Origin: an uncultured Bacteroidota bacterium
GTDB lineage: Bacteria > Bacteroidota > Bacteroidia > Chitinophagales > Chitinophagaceae
Assembly: GCA_903835005.1 (NCBI GenBank)
Contig: CAILLK010000145.1
Span: forward strand, 1 to 45,750
DNA length: 45,750 bases
Reading direction: 5' to 3'
Every line of letters begins with the position of its first letter. Positions within the stretch are counted from its first letter, which is position 1. The notes under the pieces are model-generated. The model was given only the letters and a program-made list of their open reading frames with translations. It was not told where the DNA came from and did no database searches. This document shows, piece after piece, positions 8,939 to 16,920 of the stretch. A program made the translations under genes and the position numbers.

Positions 8939-9398
8939 TCTTCTTTCGCATTTCTGGTATCAATGCACCTGCTTTGTCCATCCATTCCGGCAAGCAATAA
9001 TAGTTGCCCCGTACCCCTTTCAATTTATACGGTATTAGCCGGTTGTATTGCATAGCTGAATTAAGAAAAGGGGAAATGAACTTTACTTTGCTCACCTTCT
9101 GATTTAAAATAGGCTCTCTGGGCAATAACAATGCTATAATCTCGACTGATCGCAATGGTTTATCGGCATTTGAAACTATAAAAATGATTTTACTTATCCA
9201 AGTCAGGCTGTATTCATATCCATCATCTGGTATATTGGGCATAATTAATTGCTTTCTCAGCTCCTTATTTTCCGAAATAGCATCTTTCAATTGAGACTCC
9301 AAGTCGGAAATCTGTTTTTGCTTGTCTGCCAGATTGATTTTTAGTCTTTCAAGCCTTATTTTAAGCCTTCCGGTTGAAATTTCTTTGTCTTTATCCAT
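8931..9398 (-). CDS. Coiled-coil plus winged-helix-like hypothetical protein (155 aa)
   Basis: No named family recognised. Residues ~8-50 are a heptad-patterned, charged coiled coil (RLERLKINLADKQKQ, LESQLKDAISENKELRKQL). Residues ~65-140 look like a small winged-helix unit: KIIFIVSNADKPLRSVEII (helix plus turn), FISPFLNSAMQYNRLIPYK (recognition-helix-like) and a wing ending GVRGNYYCLPEW. Such short coiled-coil/wHTH proteins are seen in Bacteroidota mobile islands and may bind DNA as dimers; this is inference. The gene sits between the two copies of a ~68-bp direct repeat, and its 3' end overlaps copy A. Confidence 0.55.
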   Translation of the reverse strand: MDKDKEISTGRLKIRLERLKINLADKQKQISDLESQLKDAISENKELRKQLIMPNIPDDGYEYSLTWISKIIFIVSNADKPLRSVEIIALLLPREPILNQKVSKVKFISPFLNSAMQYNRLIPYKLKGVRGNYYCLPEWMDKAGALIPEMRKKIY

Positions 9399-9565
9399 GC
9401 ACGTAATATCAGGTTAAAACGTTGGTAATTGTTTTCAACCCAAATCTAATCATAATCTAAATAGTCACCATCGAAATCTAATTCTCGTCTAAAGGGTAGG
9501 CAAATGGTATTGATATGGTATGCAAACATAAGATGCTAAAGACTTTAACGACTGAAATAATAGTA

Positions 9566-10072
9566 TTAAAATGTACGAATGGCTCGAGCCACTTCCCATT
9601 GATACTTCATATAAATCAATTGTGTACCATCCGGTGCCATACACCATGCTTCATCGGTCGGATCATTAATTACAGGATTCGCTTCAAATGCTTCTGAACT
9701 ACTCCATAGTAGATCTGATTGAAATAAAACATGTGTTATTGGATTAGTAAGATACATTAATTCCAGTTCATTTTTTGAAGGCAAAAACCAATCTGTAAAT
9801 CCTCCTCCATTATAATTACGACATACCATAGCTGCATAATTGCCCTGACCTAAGGCACGAATAATCGCATCGGTATTGCTCGCTCCAGCACCAACTGCTG
9901 TATCAACTGCACCACTAATAAATACAGTATTGTCAGGATAAATGTAGCCACCTCCAGAAACAAACCAGCCTATATTAACTGCTTGATGATTTAATGCGCA
10001 TACAAAACCATGCCTTTTAGTCGAATCTAAATAGAAAATAATCCCGCCAAAGGCAGTATCACCTATTTTCAA
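9566..10072 (-). CDS. DUF1566 (Lcl C-terminal) domain, likely 3' part of a gene split by an in-frame TGA
   Basis: The segment is a complete Lcl C-terminal/DUF1566 domain: GGIIFYLDS at the start, then HGFVCA, NYNGGGFTDWFLPSKNEL in the middle, LLWSSSEAFEAN and WEVARAIRTF at the end. These are the usual landmarks of this domain in secreted Bacteroidota proteins. The only start available is a TTG at 10072. The frame is open further upstream for 22 codons (ending …YGTNINECN before LKIGDTAFGG) up to the TGA that terminates the 401-residue lipoprotein ORF at 10139, in the same frame. No ATG or GTG lies between. I therefore read this as the C-terminal domain of that lipoprotein, separated by a nonsense codon, recoding or a sequencing error. 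Confidence 0.7.
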   Translation of the reverse strand: MKIGDTAFGGIIFYLDSTKRHGFVCALNHQAVNIGWFVSGGGYIYPDNTVFISGAVDTAVGAGASNTDAIIRALGQGNYAAMVCRNYNGGGFTDWFLPSKNELELMYLTNPITHVLFQSDLLWSSSEAFEANPVINDPTDEAWCMAPDGTQLIYMKYQWEVARAIRTF

Positions 10073-10138
10073 GTTACATTCATTAATATTGGTGCCATAT
10101 ACTAAATAGCAAGTATCAAAAGCTGCTGGAGCTAACGA

Positions 10139-11344
10139 TCACTGACGGGCATAAAACCCGATATTTAATGAACCACCCAGCAATGCAGGTATTTTTCCGG
10201 CAAATTTAAAAAACTGTTCAAATGATTTGAAATATAGATTATCCAAAACTTCTGATGTACCAAAACATTGAGCCAAGCTTTCTACGTTATCAAATGTAGC
10301 TTCACTTATGGTGTATATAATTGATTCATTGCTTCCTGCATCGCTCAGGTCTTTCACTTGACCATATATATTTAGTCCTATATTGCTTATACATGAGACG
10401 TTTTTTTGATCGGCGAAGGGCAAAAAATAACCTAATACCATTAATCCTAACGATTTACAATTTTCCTCCAACGCTTCGGTATATTCAACGCTTCCATCTT
10501 CATTCCCAGGAAATCCTGTTCTTATTCTAACTTCAATTTGACCATCAGGAAAAGTAAAAGGATAATTATCATTAGGGTTTGGGGCATAAATAAGAGTTCC
10601 CTTTCCTACTAGTAAATCTTCAATTGAAGCAGGGAATGCCTGCTCACCGTCAAGCACAATTTTTTTGATTCTATGTCCATTTTCATAAATTCCAGTCACA
10701 GTACAAAAACAATTTTCTCCATTGTAAAAAGTAAAATCCCTTCCTATGTTATCAAAGGTAATCGGTGAATTAGCAGGTGAGTTTAAAGGTTTTGTTGTCT
10801 TTCTATGAGATACACTTTGAAAAAGTGCTCCTAGCTTTTGTTGTAATAAAACATTAGTTGTATCAAATAAATTTTTACCGGAATTGAGATTACTTTTAAT
10901 TGCTGATTCTAATTCAGAAAGATTAGGATCACTTAGTATCTTCGAAATTAATAATTGTTTGCCATTTGGTGATAATGATAAAACGTTTGGTGTATTCATG
11001 ATCATTGCTAATGCTGTAGATGCAACGGAAATACTAAAGTCTGTATTACCAGGTATATTGTAACCCATCATTACAACATTTCCATTGCCAGAAGTTACCA
11101 AGGTAGTATTGTAGACATTTTCATATGCCTTTACCTCGTATTTTCCATTTATAACTTGATTGATATCTATCGGAGAAAGAACTTTAAATGTATTTACATC
11201 TAAGGTTGTGGTACTGTCTGGTAAAATGACATTTCCCGATATTTTGCTTACTAAGATTGCGGGATTTGAGGGGCTTTTTGCCTTCTTGCAGCTAAAAGGA
11301 AGGAGAGAAATAATTAGAAGCAGAAATAACAGTAAATTTTTCAT
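10139..11344 (-). CDS. Hypothetical lipoprotein, possibly the N-terminal part of a DUF1566 protein
   Basis: Residues 1-19 are a lipoprotein signal ending in LLPFSC, with Cys19 as the lipidation site followed by KKAKSP, so the protein is probably anchored in a membrane on the outer side. The remaining ~380 residues are not a family I know; they contain a carboxypeptidase-regulatory-like opening (KISGNVILPDSTTTLDVNTFKV) that may be a beta-sandwich. The frame stops at TGA (10141-10139) right after GFYARQ and then runs on, open, into a DUF1566 domain. A full-length product would be about 592 residues. The gene is in the segment bounded by the two ~68-bp direct repeats. Confidence 0.7.
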   Translation of the reverse strand: MKNLLLFLLLIISLLPFSCKKAKSPSNPAILVSKISGNVILPDSTTTLDVNTFKVLSPIDINQVINGKYEVKAYENVYNTTLVTSGNGNVVMMGYNIPGNTDFSISVASTALAMIMNTPNVLSLSPNGKQLLISKILSDPNLSELESAIKSNLNSGKNLFDTTNVLLQQKLGALFQSVSHRKTTKPLNSPANSPITFDNIGRDFTFYNGENCFCTVTGIYENGHRIKKIVLDGEQAFPASIEDLLVGKGTLIYAPNPNDNYPFTFPDGQIEVRIRTGFPGNEDGSVEYTEALEENCKSLGLMVLGYFLPFADQKNVSCISNIGLNIYGQVKDLSDAGSNESIIYTISEATFDNVESLAQCFGTSEVLDNLYFKSFEQFFKFAGKIPALLGGSLNIGFYARQ

Positions 11345-11639
11345 GTCTATCTTGTTTAAAACATTAAAAAAGCAGTTAAAATTAATCCAAAAATTTTGTT
11401 TGTTTTATCTTCACCATAGACTTTATGCACGATTTGTGTTAATACTTCCAATTATAACATAAAAAAGCCAGCCGGAGAACAGTCCAGCCCATATAAACTG
11501 GAACGTTTACCTATATCCATCCCAATTTCCCCATTAATCGCTCTTAATGATAATTTACTTTCTTTCACTAAAAATCAATAATCCCACATATCTCCCGTAA
11601 TTCTCCCGCAATTAACCTTTTAGAGGAATATCTTTTTCG

Positions 11640-11706
11640 CTATCATTAATTAATTCATAATTAATAACAATTATCGCAGAATAAAAACAAAACAGTTTTT
11701 CATTAA
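11640..11706. repeat. Degenerate ~68-bp direct repeat, copy B
   Basis: Same orientation as 8871-8938; shares CTATCATTAATTA at the start and AGAATAAAAACAA and ACAGTTTTT towards the end, with scattered substitutions and one small indel. The copies are 2.77 kb apart. Confidence 0.6.
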
Positions 11707-11734
11707 ACTATGCACCAATAGTCAATTTGGAGAA

Positions 11735-11764
11735 TAAAAAAAGCGGTGAATTCAATCACCGCTA
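11735..11764 (-). terminator. Intrinsic terminator of the excisionase-like gene
   Basis: On the minus strand AGCGGTGA and TCACCGCT form an 8-bp perfect stem with a 6-nt loop, followed by a run of seven T. It is 47 bp after the stop of the 123-residue HTH gene. Confidence 0.85.
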
Positions 11765-11810
11765 TTAGTTTGCAAGTATAGTAGACTAAGAATTGATTGT
11801 TACCTTTTTA

Positions 11811-12182
11811 TTACGCTGCTTTCTTATTTAACATGAAGGTTATAGCCTGAGATGCTATTTCTTCTTTGGTTTTCACTTTACCCTGGCCTATCCATTGTTG
11901 AAGTTCCGACACTCGGAAATAAAGCTTATTCCCTTTCTTAAAATGTGGAATAAGTTTTTGAGAAGTTTTCTCGTAGAGAGTAGCTTTTTTCATTTTAAGA
12001 AAAATGGCTGCCTGTCCTACATCAAGGATTTCAGGTTGCTGTTGTTTTAATGCACCTTCTTCACCAGATAGGATTTCTTGAAGGACATCTTTCAGGAATT
12101 TCTTGAATTCCTGCTCGCTAATGTTAGTCAAAAATTGTACACTCATTGCTTTACCGGATTTGGTTTTCCGGGGAAGCAACAA
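11811..12182 (-). CDS. Excisionase-family HTH DNA-binding protein
   Basis: A 123-residue protein. The N-terminal ~45 residues form a helical region (LTNISEQEFKKFLKDVLQEI). Residues ~52-105 are a MerR/excisionase-type helix-turn-helix (HTH_17): LDVGQAAIFLKMKKATLYE, then IPHFKKGNKLYFRVSELQQWI. This family binds DNA next to integrases, as recombination directionality factor or as transcriptional regulator of the element. It lies downstream of the integrase and of a 292-residue gene on the same strand, the usual Bacteroidota arrangement, and has its own terminator. Whether it is a true excisionase cannot be decided from sequence. Confidence 0.75.
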   Translation of the reverse strand: MLLPRKTKSGKAMSVQFLTNISEQEFKKFLKDVLQEILSGEEGALKQQQPEILDVGQAAIFLKMKKATLYEKTSQKLIPHFKKGNKLYFRVSELQQWIGQGKVKTKEEIASQAITFMLNKKAA

Positions 12183-12243
12183 AGGTCTTACTGTTTCTTA
12201 TGTCTGTTTCGGTACTTGAAGGTTCTTGAATGAATGATACCTT

Positions 12244-13122
12244 CTATCCCTCTGGTTTTACCTGGTCTTCTATGAATTTGAGCAGGTTATTCACTGCTTT
12301 GGTAACAGTATCAATGTTTTTGCTGTTAGCCAGTCTCACAACTTCAGACTTATTCAAATTTTGCCGGATGGTATCAGCACTGTATCCGGTTAGAACGGAA
12401 AATGCCCTACCTGCTTCCTTGTTATTAAGTAACTCGTCTTTGAGTATTATCTTGCTCTCCCGCAGGCAGTATATAAAAAGGGCTGTTTGCTCCTGATTAA
12501 GACAGGTTATTTTGTCGTCCCTTTCCCGCTTAAGCTTTCCTTTAGTTTTTGCTTCTGCCTCTCCTAATAAGGTTGGCTGCCTTTCCAGTTCAGCAATCCA
12601 TTCATTTATTGTTTCAAGTTGTTCTGGCTGCAACAGTTTTTTGCCATGTTTCCTCAGAGTTAATCTTAGGAAACGTACAAAATCTGTTTTAACATCGCTG
12701 TAGGTTTGTAGGAAATTGTTTAAGAGGTTATCCAGTTCAAGTAAGTCGGTTTGCCTGAGTTTGTAAGTAAAGAAAAGGTCATAAAATGCATCAGCCTGAG
12801 TGATTTCATAGTCGTCCCATAAATCAAACCAAGCAACATCATACTCATCATTTGCTTTTTTCTTCCTTCTGCCAAAGCATACAAACCTGTCTGGAAAAGA
12901 ACATTTTATAGCATCCATTGGCTGCATTCCACCTTCTATCAATCGTTGTACCTCCTGTTCATCTTTGAGTGTTGTAATCAGATTGTCTTCAAAAATAAAA
13001 TGATCCTTTATCCGGAACATGTACAAAACTGCCTGACAATATTCTTTAAAATGGTCATGGAAACCAAAATATTCTCCTGCTGTAAGGTTGTTAAGATTAA
13101 TGCCGTAATATCTTTCAGCCAT
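12244..13122 (-). CDS. Hypothetical mobile-element protein (292 aa)
   Basis: No named domain recognised. The protein is hydrophilic and largely helical, with no signal peptide. A basic stretch (EAEAKTKGKLKRERDDKI) near residue 195 precedes a C-terminal segment (LNQEQTALFIYCLRE… AGRAFSVLTGYSADTIRQNL … TVTKAVNNLLKFIEDQ) of a type that recurs in proteins next to integrases in Bacteroidota islands. It sits 61 bp upstream of the excisionase-like gene and about 210 bp downstream of the integrase, same strand. A role in control or transfer of the element is an inference from position only. It starts ATG at 13122 and ends in TAG. Confidence 0.6.
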   Translation of the reverse strand: MAERYYGINLNNLTAGEYFGFHDHFKEYCQAVLYMFRIKDHFIFEDNLITTLKDEQEVQRLIEGGMQPMDAIKCSFPDRFVCFGRRKKKANDEYDVAWFDLWDDYEITQADAFYDLFFTYKLRQTDLLELDNLLNNFLQTYSDVKTDFVRFLRLTLRKHGKKLLQPEQLETINEWIAELERQPTLLGEAEAKTKGKLKRERDDKITCLNQEQTALFIYCLRESKIILKDELLNNKEAGRAFSVLTGYSADTIRQNLNKSEVVRLANSKNIDTVTKAVNNLLKFIEDQVKPEG

Positions 13123-13246
13123 GCTTCAAAAGTATGATTTGTTTTTGGCTTTTACTGATGGTGTATTGAAGTAGCTTTTACTTTAAAAGCCCTGTTTTAA
13201 ATTGCCTGAACTGCTAATAAATGGTTGAGACTCACTTTTGTTATTT

Positions 13247-13280
13247 AAAAAAGCGGCAAACAAAATTTCACCGCTTTTTT
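13247..13280. terminator. Terminator downstream of the integrase gene
   Basis: AAAAAAGCGG and CCGCTTTTTT form a 10-bp perfect stem around a 14-nt loop. A/T runs on both sides make it usable in both directions; on the minus strand it would end integrase transcription. Confidence 0.7.
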
Positions 13281-13330
13281 ATGTCCTCTAAAAACAACCT
13301 ACATTATTCGTGCTCTGAGCGCCATTTATT

Positions 13331-14482
13331 TTAGGCTGCTTCGGGCGTTGCTTTATTAAGCATCGGTAAACCATTAATTGCAGCCTTCTTCTTACTATCC
13401 CTTACGTGGGCATATATTTGAGTTGCGCTGATACTCTTATGTCCAAGCAATTTAGAAACAGTCCATAGATCGCCATCAGGGCTATTTTCCAATACGTTTG
13501 TTGCGAAGGTATGACGGGCAGTATGGAAATGCATTCGTTCAGGATCAATACCAGCAGCGGTTGCCCATTTTTTCAATGCGATATTCACTTTGGAGTTCAT
13601 TAAACCTTTTACAGTATCGGTTTCTTTTACCATCGGGAATACATAAAGGCTCCTTGTTGAGTTTGCCAGCATTTCTTCTTTCCTTTCCTTAAGTATAGCT
13701 ATTGCCTGGCCAGATAGAGGCAGATATTCGATATCATCTGTCTTTTCCTGTTTAAAATGCAGGAACCATTCCTCCTCGCCATCTATAGTCTTTATAATTA
13801 TTTCTGACCATCGAAGCGGATTTACATCGCTCCATCTCAATCCCGAAAAACAGGAAAATAAAAAAGCCTGTTTAAATTGTAGTTTTATTTTGCAGGGAGT
13901 ATCTGACAAAAGTTGCAACTCATCCAATGTAAAGGAGTTTCTGTAAACAGATTGCCGCTTAATTCTTTCATGGCGGGGGATTTTGCGTATCGGGTTTTGT
14001 ATTATTATATCCTGCCTTACAGCTTCTTCAAGGGCTGTGAAAATGTTTTTAATATAATCTGCCGCAGTGTTATTTCCCACTTTGGAAAGCAGGTAACGGG
14101 AGAACTCCTTTATCAATTCGGGGGTCATTATGTTGAATGGTATTGAACGGTTATTTGAAAAGTTCCTGAGGTGCATTAGAACGGCTTTGTTGCGCTTACC
14201 TCGCAGGTTTCTTTCTTTCACATACAGCTCAAACCATTGAATAAAATCAGCCTTGCACTTTACTTTGTCTATAAGCCCGTTATTCTGGACAATTAATTCA
14301 TTCTCCCGCTGTACTCTTATTTCCTGAGCAAATCTTCTTTTTTCCTTGTCTTGTGGTGTAGGGCGGGTTTTGTTGATATGAATATCAAGAAATTCATACC
14401 AGCGTTTCTTGTTATGATAAATGTCAAGGTAAAGTGATACCTGACCTGTTCCCAACTTTTTCTCTCTTAAATGAACTCCCAT
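13331..14482 (-). CDS. Tyrosine-type site-specific integrase
   Basis: A 383-residue integrase that recombines the element with the chromosome. Order of domains: N-terminal arm-binding region (residues ~1-70, GQVSLYLDIYHNKKRWYEFL), SAM-like core-binding domain (~75-175), catalytic domain (~180-370). Catalytic residues can be seen: Arg216 (FSGLRWSDV), probable Lys247 (HFKQEKTDD), His320 and Arg323 (HFHTARHTF), His348 (LLGHKS) and the nucleophile Tyr357 (TQIYAHV). The set looks intact, so the enzyme may be active. It reads inward, leftwards, with the excisionase-like gene downstream; the putative right end of the island is in the 444 bp to its right. No tRNA target was found there. Confidence 0.92.
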   Translation of the reverse strand: MGVHLREKKLGTGQVSLYLDIYHNKKRWYEFLDIHINKTRPTPQDKEKRRFAQEIRVQRENELIVQNNGLIDKVKCKADFIQWFELYVKERNLRGKRNKAVLMHLRNFSNNRSIPFNIMTPELIKEFSRYLLSKVGNNTAADYIKNIFTALEEAVRQDIIIQNPIRKIPRHERIKRQSVYRNSFTLDELQLLSDTPCKIKLQFKQAFLFSCFSGLRWSDVNPLRWSEIIIKTIDGEEEWFLHFKQEKTDDIEYLPLSGQAIAILKERKEEMLANSTRSLYVFPMVKETDTVKGLMNSKVNIALKKWATAAGIDPERMHFHTARHTFATNVLENSPDGDLWTVSKLLGHKSISATQIYAHVRDSKKKAAINGLPMLNKATPEAA

Positions 14483-14725
14483 TGTTTTTGTTTTATAAAA
14501 GGTTTGCGATTACCTTTATGCAGCACAATTTTACGACTGCACAAAGGCTTTATTTTGGTACCTGAACATTCATGAACCTTAGAAAATGCCGAGTAACAAG
14601 GGAGTAACGAAAACTACATAAAAGTATAGAAGCGGGCATAAGCCAACCTAATTTGACTTATGTCTAACTGATTGATTATCTGTGATAAATTGGGAGGGAT
14701 TCTTTTTGTTTCGGTATAACTTATT

Positions 14726-14739
14726 CCCTAAAGGGGAAC
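14726..14739. repeat. CCCTAAAGGGGAAC, inverted partner of 14903-14916
   Basis: A perfect 14-bp reverse complement occurs at 14903-14916, 163 bp away. Each copy is itself a CCC(C)/GGGG hairpin of the type found again in the atp operon. Confidence 0.7.
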
Positions 14740-14892
14740 CAGGAATTGGGCTACTGCACAAAAATTTTACTGTACCTCGAAATTAAGCAAATTAGTTTCC
14801 AGATATCTTAAAATCAATTGAAAATGACTCTAATTGTAGCATTAAGAAAAATAATCCCGATAGTAATTCTAAGATTGTCTAAGAACAAAAGC

Positions 14893-14900
14893 TAAATTTG
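14893..14900 (+). promoter_or_regulatory. -7 promoter element of the amidohydrolase gene
   Basis: TAAATTTG matches TAnnTTTG, 26 bp before the ATG at 14927. The leader between carries the CCCCTTTAGGGG hairpin. Confidence 0.55.
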
Positions 14901-14902
14901 CA

Positions 14903-14925
14903 GTTCCCCTTTAGGGGTTCAGGGG
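14903..14925. repeat. CCCC/GGGG hairpin repeat in the amidohydrolase leader
   Basis: CCCCTTTAGGGG with a further GGGG run 5 bp on, ending 1 bp before the start codon. Its first 14 bp are the inverse of 14726-14739. The GGGG run lies where a ribosome-binding site would be, so pairing could hide the start. Confidence 0.6.
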
Positions 14926-14926
14926 T

Positions 14927-16096
14927 ATGCCTTTTATAACAGCACATAAGATACATAACGGGCGGGAATGGATGCCTGATAATACGGTACTGGAAGTTTC
15001 TGAGACAGGTACAATATTATCTGTTATTAACGGGCCACATCCTGAAGCGGTCTTCTATGAAGGTGTGCTGGCGCCGGGCTTTGTGAATGCCCATTGCCAC
15101 CTGGAACTATCGCACATGAAGGGGGTGGTGCCTGAACATACAGGGCTGATCCCTTTTCTGAAAACAATACCTAAGCATAGAAACGACTTTACCGAATTGC
15201 AAAAAAGTAAAGCAAGGCATAACGCTTATGAAGAACTGCTGCAGAATGGAGTAGTTGCCGTTGGCGATATCTCCAATTCTACCGATACACTTGATATCAG
15301 ACTGCGGGATAAGCTGCATTTCCTTACTTTCATAGAAGCTATTGGATTTAATGAGGATCGTGCTGATATTGCATTTGGATATGCAAGCCAGAACTATAAT
15401 GCTTTTGCTGAGCAGCAGTCTGGTAAGTTTCAGCTAAGGCAAGCGATAGCGCCACATGCTCCCTACTCCGTTTCCCGTTCCTTATTCCGAAAAATAAATG
15501 CGCACAGTCCCGGCAGTACTATTACTATACATAACCAGGAAAGTAAGGCAGAAGACGAGTTCTTTCTATCCGGAACAGGCGGTGTAACAGAACTTCTTGG
15601 CTCGCTGAGTATTGATTACAGCGCCTTCAGGCCTTCCGGCAAATCTTCTTTACAGACTTATCTTGATACAATCACAACCGATCATTCAATGATATTTGTG
15701 CATAACACTTATACTCAGAGAGAAGATGTGCAGTATGCCAAAAATAAACTTGATAAAACGTTCTGGTGCCTGTGCCCTAATGCCAACCTTTATATAGAAG
15801 GCCAGTTGCCCGATATAAATATGCTGCTGGAGGAAGGTGCCTATATCTGCATCGGTACTGATAGCCTTGCATCCAATCATCAGTTGTGTATATTATCTGA
15901 ATTGTACACAATCAAGCAGCATTACCCATATATTGATTGGGAATTGCTTCTGTGCTGGGGTACCCTAGGGAGCGCCTGTGCGCTGCAAATGCAAATTCAA
16001 ACCGGGCATATTAGTGAAGGGTTAGCACCTGGCATTAACCAGATTTTGTTGCTCGACGAAACGGGGGTAAAGCCTGTGGTGAAAAGGATATTTTAG
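14927..16096 (+). CDS. Amidohydrolase-superfamily deaminase-like protein
   Basis: A 389-residue metal-dependent hydrolase of the amidohydrolase superfamily, closest in style to S-adenosylhomocysteine/aminodeoxyfutalosine deaminases. Metal and active-site motifs are in order: NAHCHLELSH (HxH, near residue 62), APHAPYSVS (His near 180), TIHNQESKAEDEF and FVHNTYT (His), and GTDSLASNH (Asp, near 310). The start follows a -7 promoter element and a GGGG hairpin. The next gene, on the other strand, is ubiE/menG, the last step of menaquinone synthesis; this makes aminodeoxyfutalosine deaminase (MqnX-like) an attractive but unproven identity. Other options are guanine or chlorohydrolase-type deaminases. 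Confidence 0.8.
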   Translation: MPFITAHKIHNGREWMPDNTVLEVSETGTILSVINGPHPEAVFYEGVLAPGFVNAHCHLELSHMKGVVPEHTGLIPFLKTIPKHRNDFTELQKSKARHNAYEELLQNGVVAVGDISNSTDTLDIRLRDKLHFLTFIEAIGFNEDRADIAFGYASQNYNAFAEQQSGKFQLRQAIAPHAPYSVSRSLFRKINAHSPGSTITIHNQESKAEDEFFLSGTGGVTELLGSLSIDYSAFRPSGKSSLQTYLDTITTDHSMIFVHNTYTQREDVQYAKNKLDKTFWCLCPNANLYIEGQLPDINMLLEEGAYICIGTDSLASNHQLCILSELYTIKQHYPYIDWELLLCWGTLGSACALQMQIQTGHISEGLAPGINQILLLDETGVKPVVKRIF

Positions 16097-16107
16097 GGGC
16101 ACCCAGA

Positions 16108-16134
16108 TGTCCCACACTTTGAAAGTGTGGGACA
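16108..16134. terminator. Perfect 27-bp palindromic hairpin between convergent genes
   Basis: TGTCCCACACTTT, one base, AAAGTGTGGGACA: a 13-bp perfect inverted repeat centred between the amidohydrolase stop (16096) and the ubiE stop (16145). With no T-run it is not a classical intrinsic terminator, but its place suggests a two-way transcription end. It could equally be a dispersed palindromic repeat. Confidence 0.6.
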
Positions 16135-16144
16135 CCTTAGGAAA

Positions 16145-16900
16145 TTACCCTTTCACTGCAGTATACAAAGTAGTAATCCCAAATGTCAATGGCCTTGCAA
16201 TGGCATCCTTAAATCCGCAGGCAGAGAGAATATTACAAAACTTTTTCCCTTCAGGAAAAGCCATTACAGACTCCGGGAGATAAGTGTACGCCCTGCTATG
16301 TTTGGAGACCAGCTTGCCCAAGGTGGGCAGAATAAAGCGGAAGTAGAATTTGTAAAACTGTTTTACGGGGAATTTTGCCGGGTGAGAAAATTCCAGTATT
16401 ACTACTTTGCCTCCGGGGCGCAGCACCCTGCTCATTTCTTTAAGACCAGCCTCGAGGTGCTCAAAATTGCGCACACCATATGCACACATTACTGCATCGA
16501 ACTCCCCTGCAGAAAATGGTAGTGACTCACTGTCGCCGGTTTGGAGGGTTATTATCTTTGCAAGATCCTGCTTATTTATTTTCTTCCGGCCCACTTCCAG
16601 CATCTGGTCGGCAATATCGATGCCTACTATCCGTTCCGGCTGGAGTTTGGATGCCGCGATAGCCATATCGCCGGTGCCGGTGGCTACATCTAAAATGGAT
16701 TGCGGATGGGCTGATGATACCTCTGCAATTGCCTTTTTGCGCCAGCCCTTATCAATACCCAACGATAAAAAATGATTCAGAAAGTCGTACCGGCCGGATA
16801 TATTATTAAACATCTCCGCTACTTGCTCTTTCTTGCTTAAATTTGATGCCTGATCCGGCACGATTTTTGCCGCCGGGTTGATTTCGGTTATTGATTGCAT
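16145..16900 (-). CDS. ubiE: Demethylmenaquinone methyltransferase UbiE/MenG
   Basis: A 251-residue SAM-dependent methyltransferase that adds the ring methyl in the last step of menaquinone (and, elsewhere, ubiquinone) synthesis. UbiE hallmarks: FNNISGRYDFLNHFLSLGID near residue 31, the SAM-binding loop LDVATGTGDMA near 70, FSAGEFDAVMCAYGVRNFEH near 128 and RVLRPGGKVVILEFSHP near 157. Length is normal for the family. The ATG at 16900 is only 5 bp from a -7 promoter element, so the transcript is predicted to be nearly leaderless. It converges with the amidohydrolase gene. Confidence 0.95.
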   Translation of the reverse strand: MQSITEINPAAKIVPDQASNLSKKEQVAEMFNNISGRYDFLNHFLSLGIDKGWRKKAIAEVSSAHPQSILDVATGTGDMAIAASKLQPERIVGIDIADQMLEVGRKKINKQDLAKIITLQTGDSESLPFSAGEFDAVMCAYGVRNFEHLEAGLKEMSRVLRPGGKVVILEFSHPAKFPVKQFYKFYFRFILPTLGKLVSKHSRAYTYLPESVMAFPEGKKFCNILSACGFKDAIARPLTFGITTLYTAVKG

Positions 16901-16905
16901 TAGTG

Positions 16906-16913
16906 CAAAAGTA
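16906..16913 (-). promoter_or_regulatory. -7 promoter element of ubiE
   Basis: TACTTTTG, a match to TAnnTTTG, 5 bp before the ATG; predicts an almost leaderless mRNA. Confidence 0.5.
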
Positions 16914-16920
16914 CGTTATT

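Larger units (their letters stand above)
11345..11810. other. Intergenic region of 466 bp, no gene
   Basis: No convincing reading frame. It holds copy B of the ~68-bp direct repeat (11640-11706) and the terminator of the excisionase-like gene (11735-11764). The rest is AT-rich with nothing I can assign. Confidence 0.6.
3940..14900. mobile_element. Probable integrated genomic island with tyrosine integrase (ends uncertain)
   Basis: Between the T9SS genes and the housekeeping block lies an AT-rich stretch of hypothetical, nuclease and repair-like genes. It ends with an integrase (13331-14482), a gene of unknown function and an excisionase-like HTH protein, all on the minus strand. That end arrangement is typical of Bacteroidota integrative elements. 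I saw no tRNA and no clear direct repeats at the limits, so both ends are guesses from gene content; the left end could lie outside the window. Confidence 0.4.
14483..14926. other. 444-bp intergenic region at the putative island end
   Basis: No gene or tRNA. It contains the 14-bp inverted pair 14726-14739 and 14903-14916 and the -7 element of the amidohydrolase gene. The attachment site is probably in here but no direct repeat identifies it. Confidence 0.5.

Noticed and set aside
14483..14926. tRNA gene as integration target
   Set aside because: No cloverleaf, no TTCGA-type T-loop context and no CCA end could be found on either strand.
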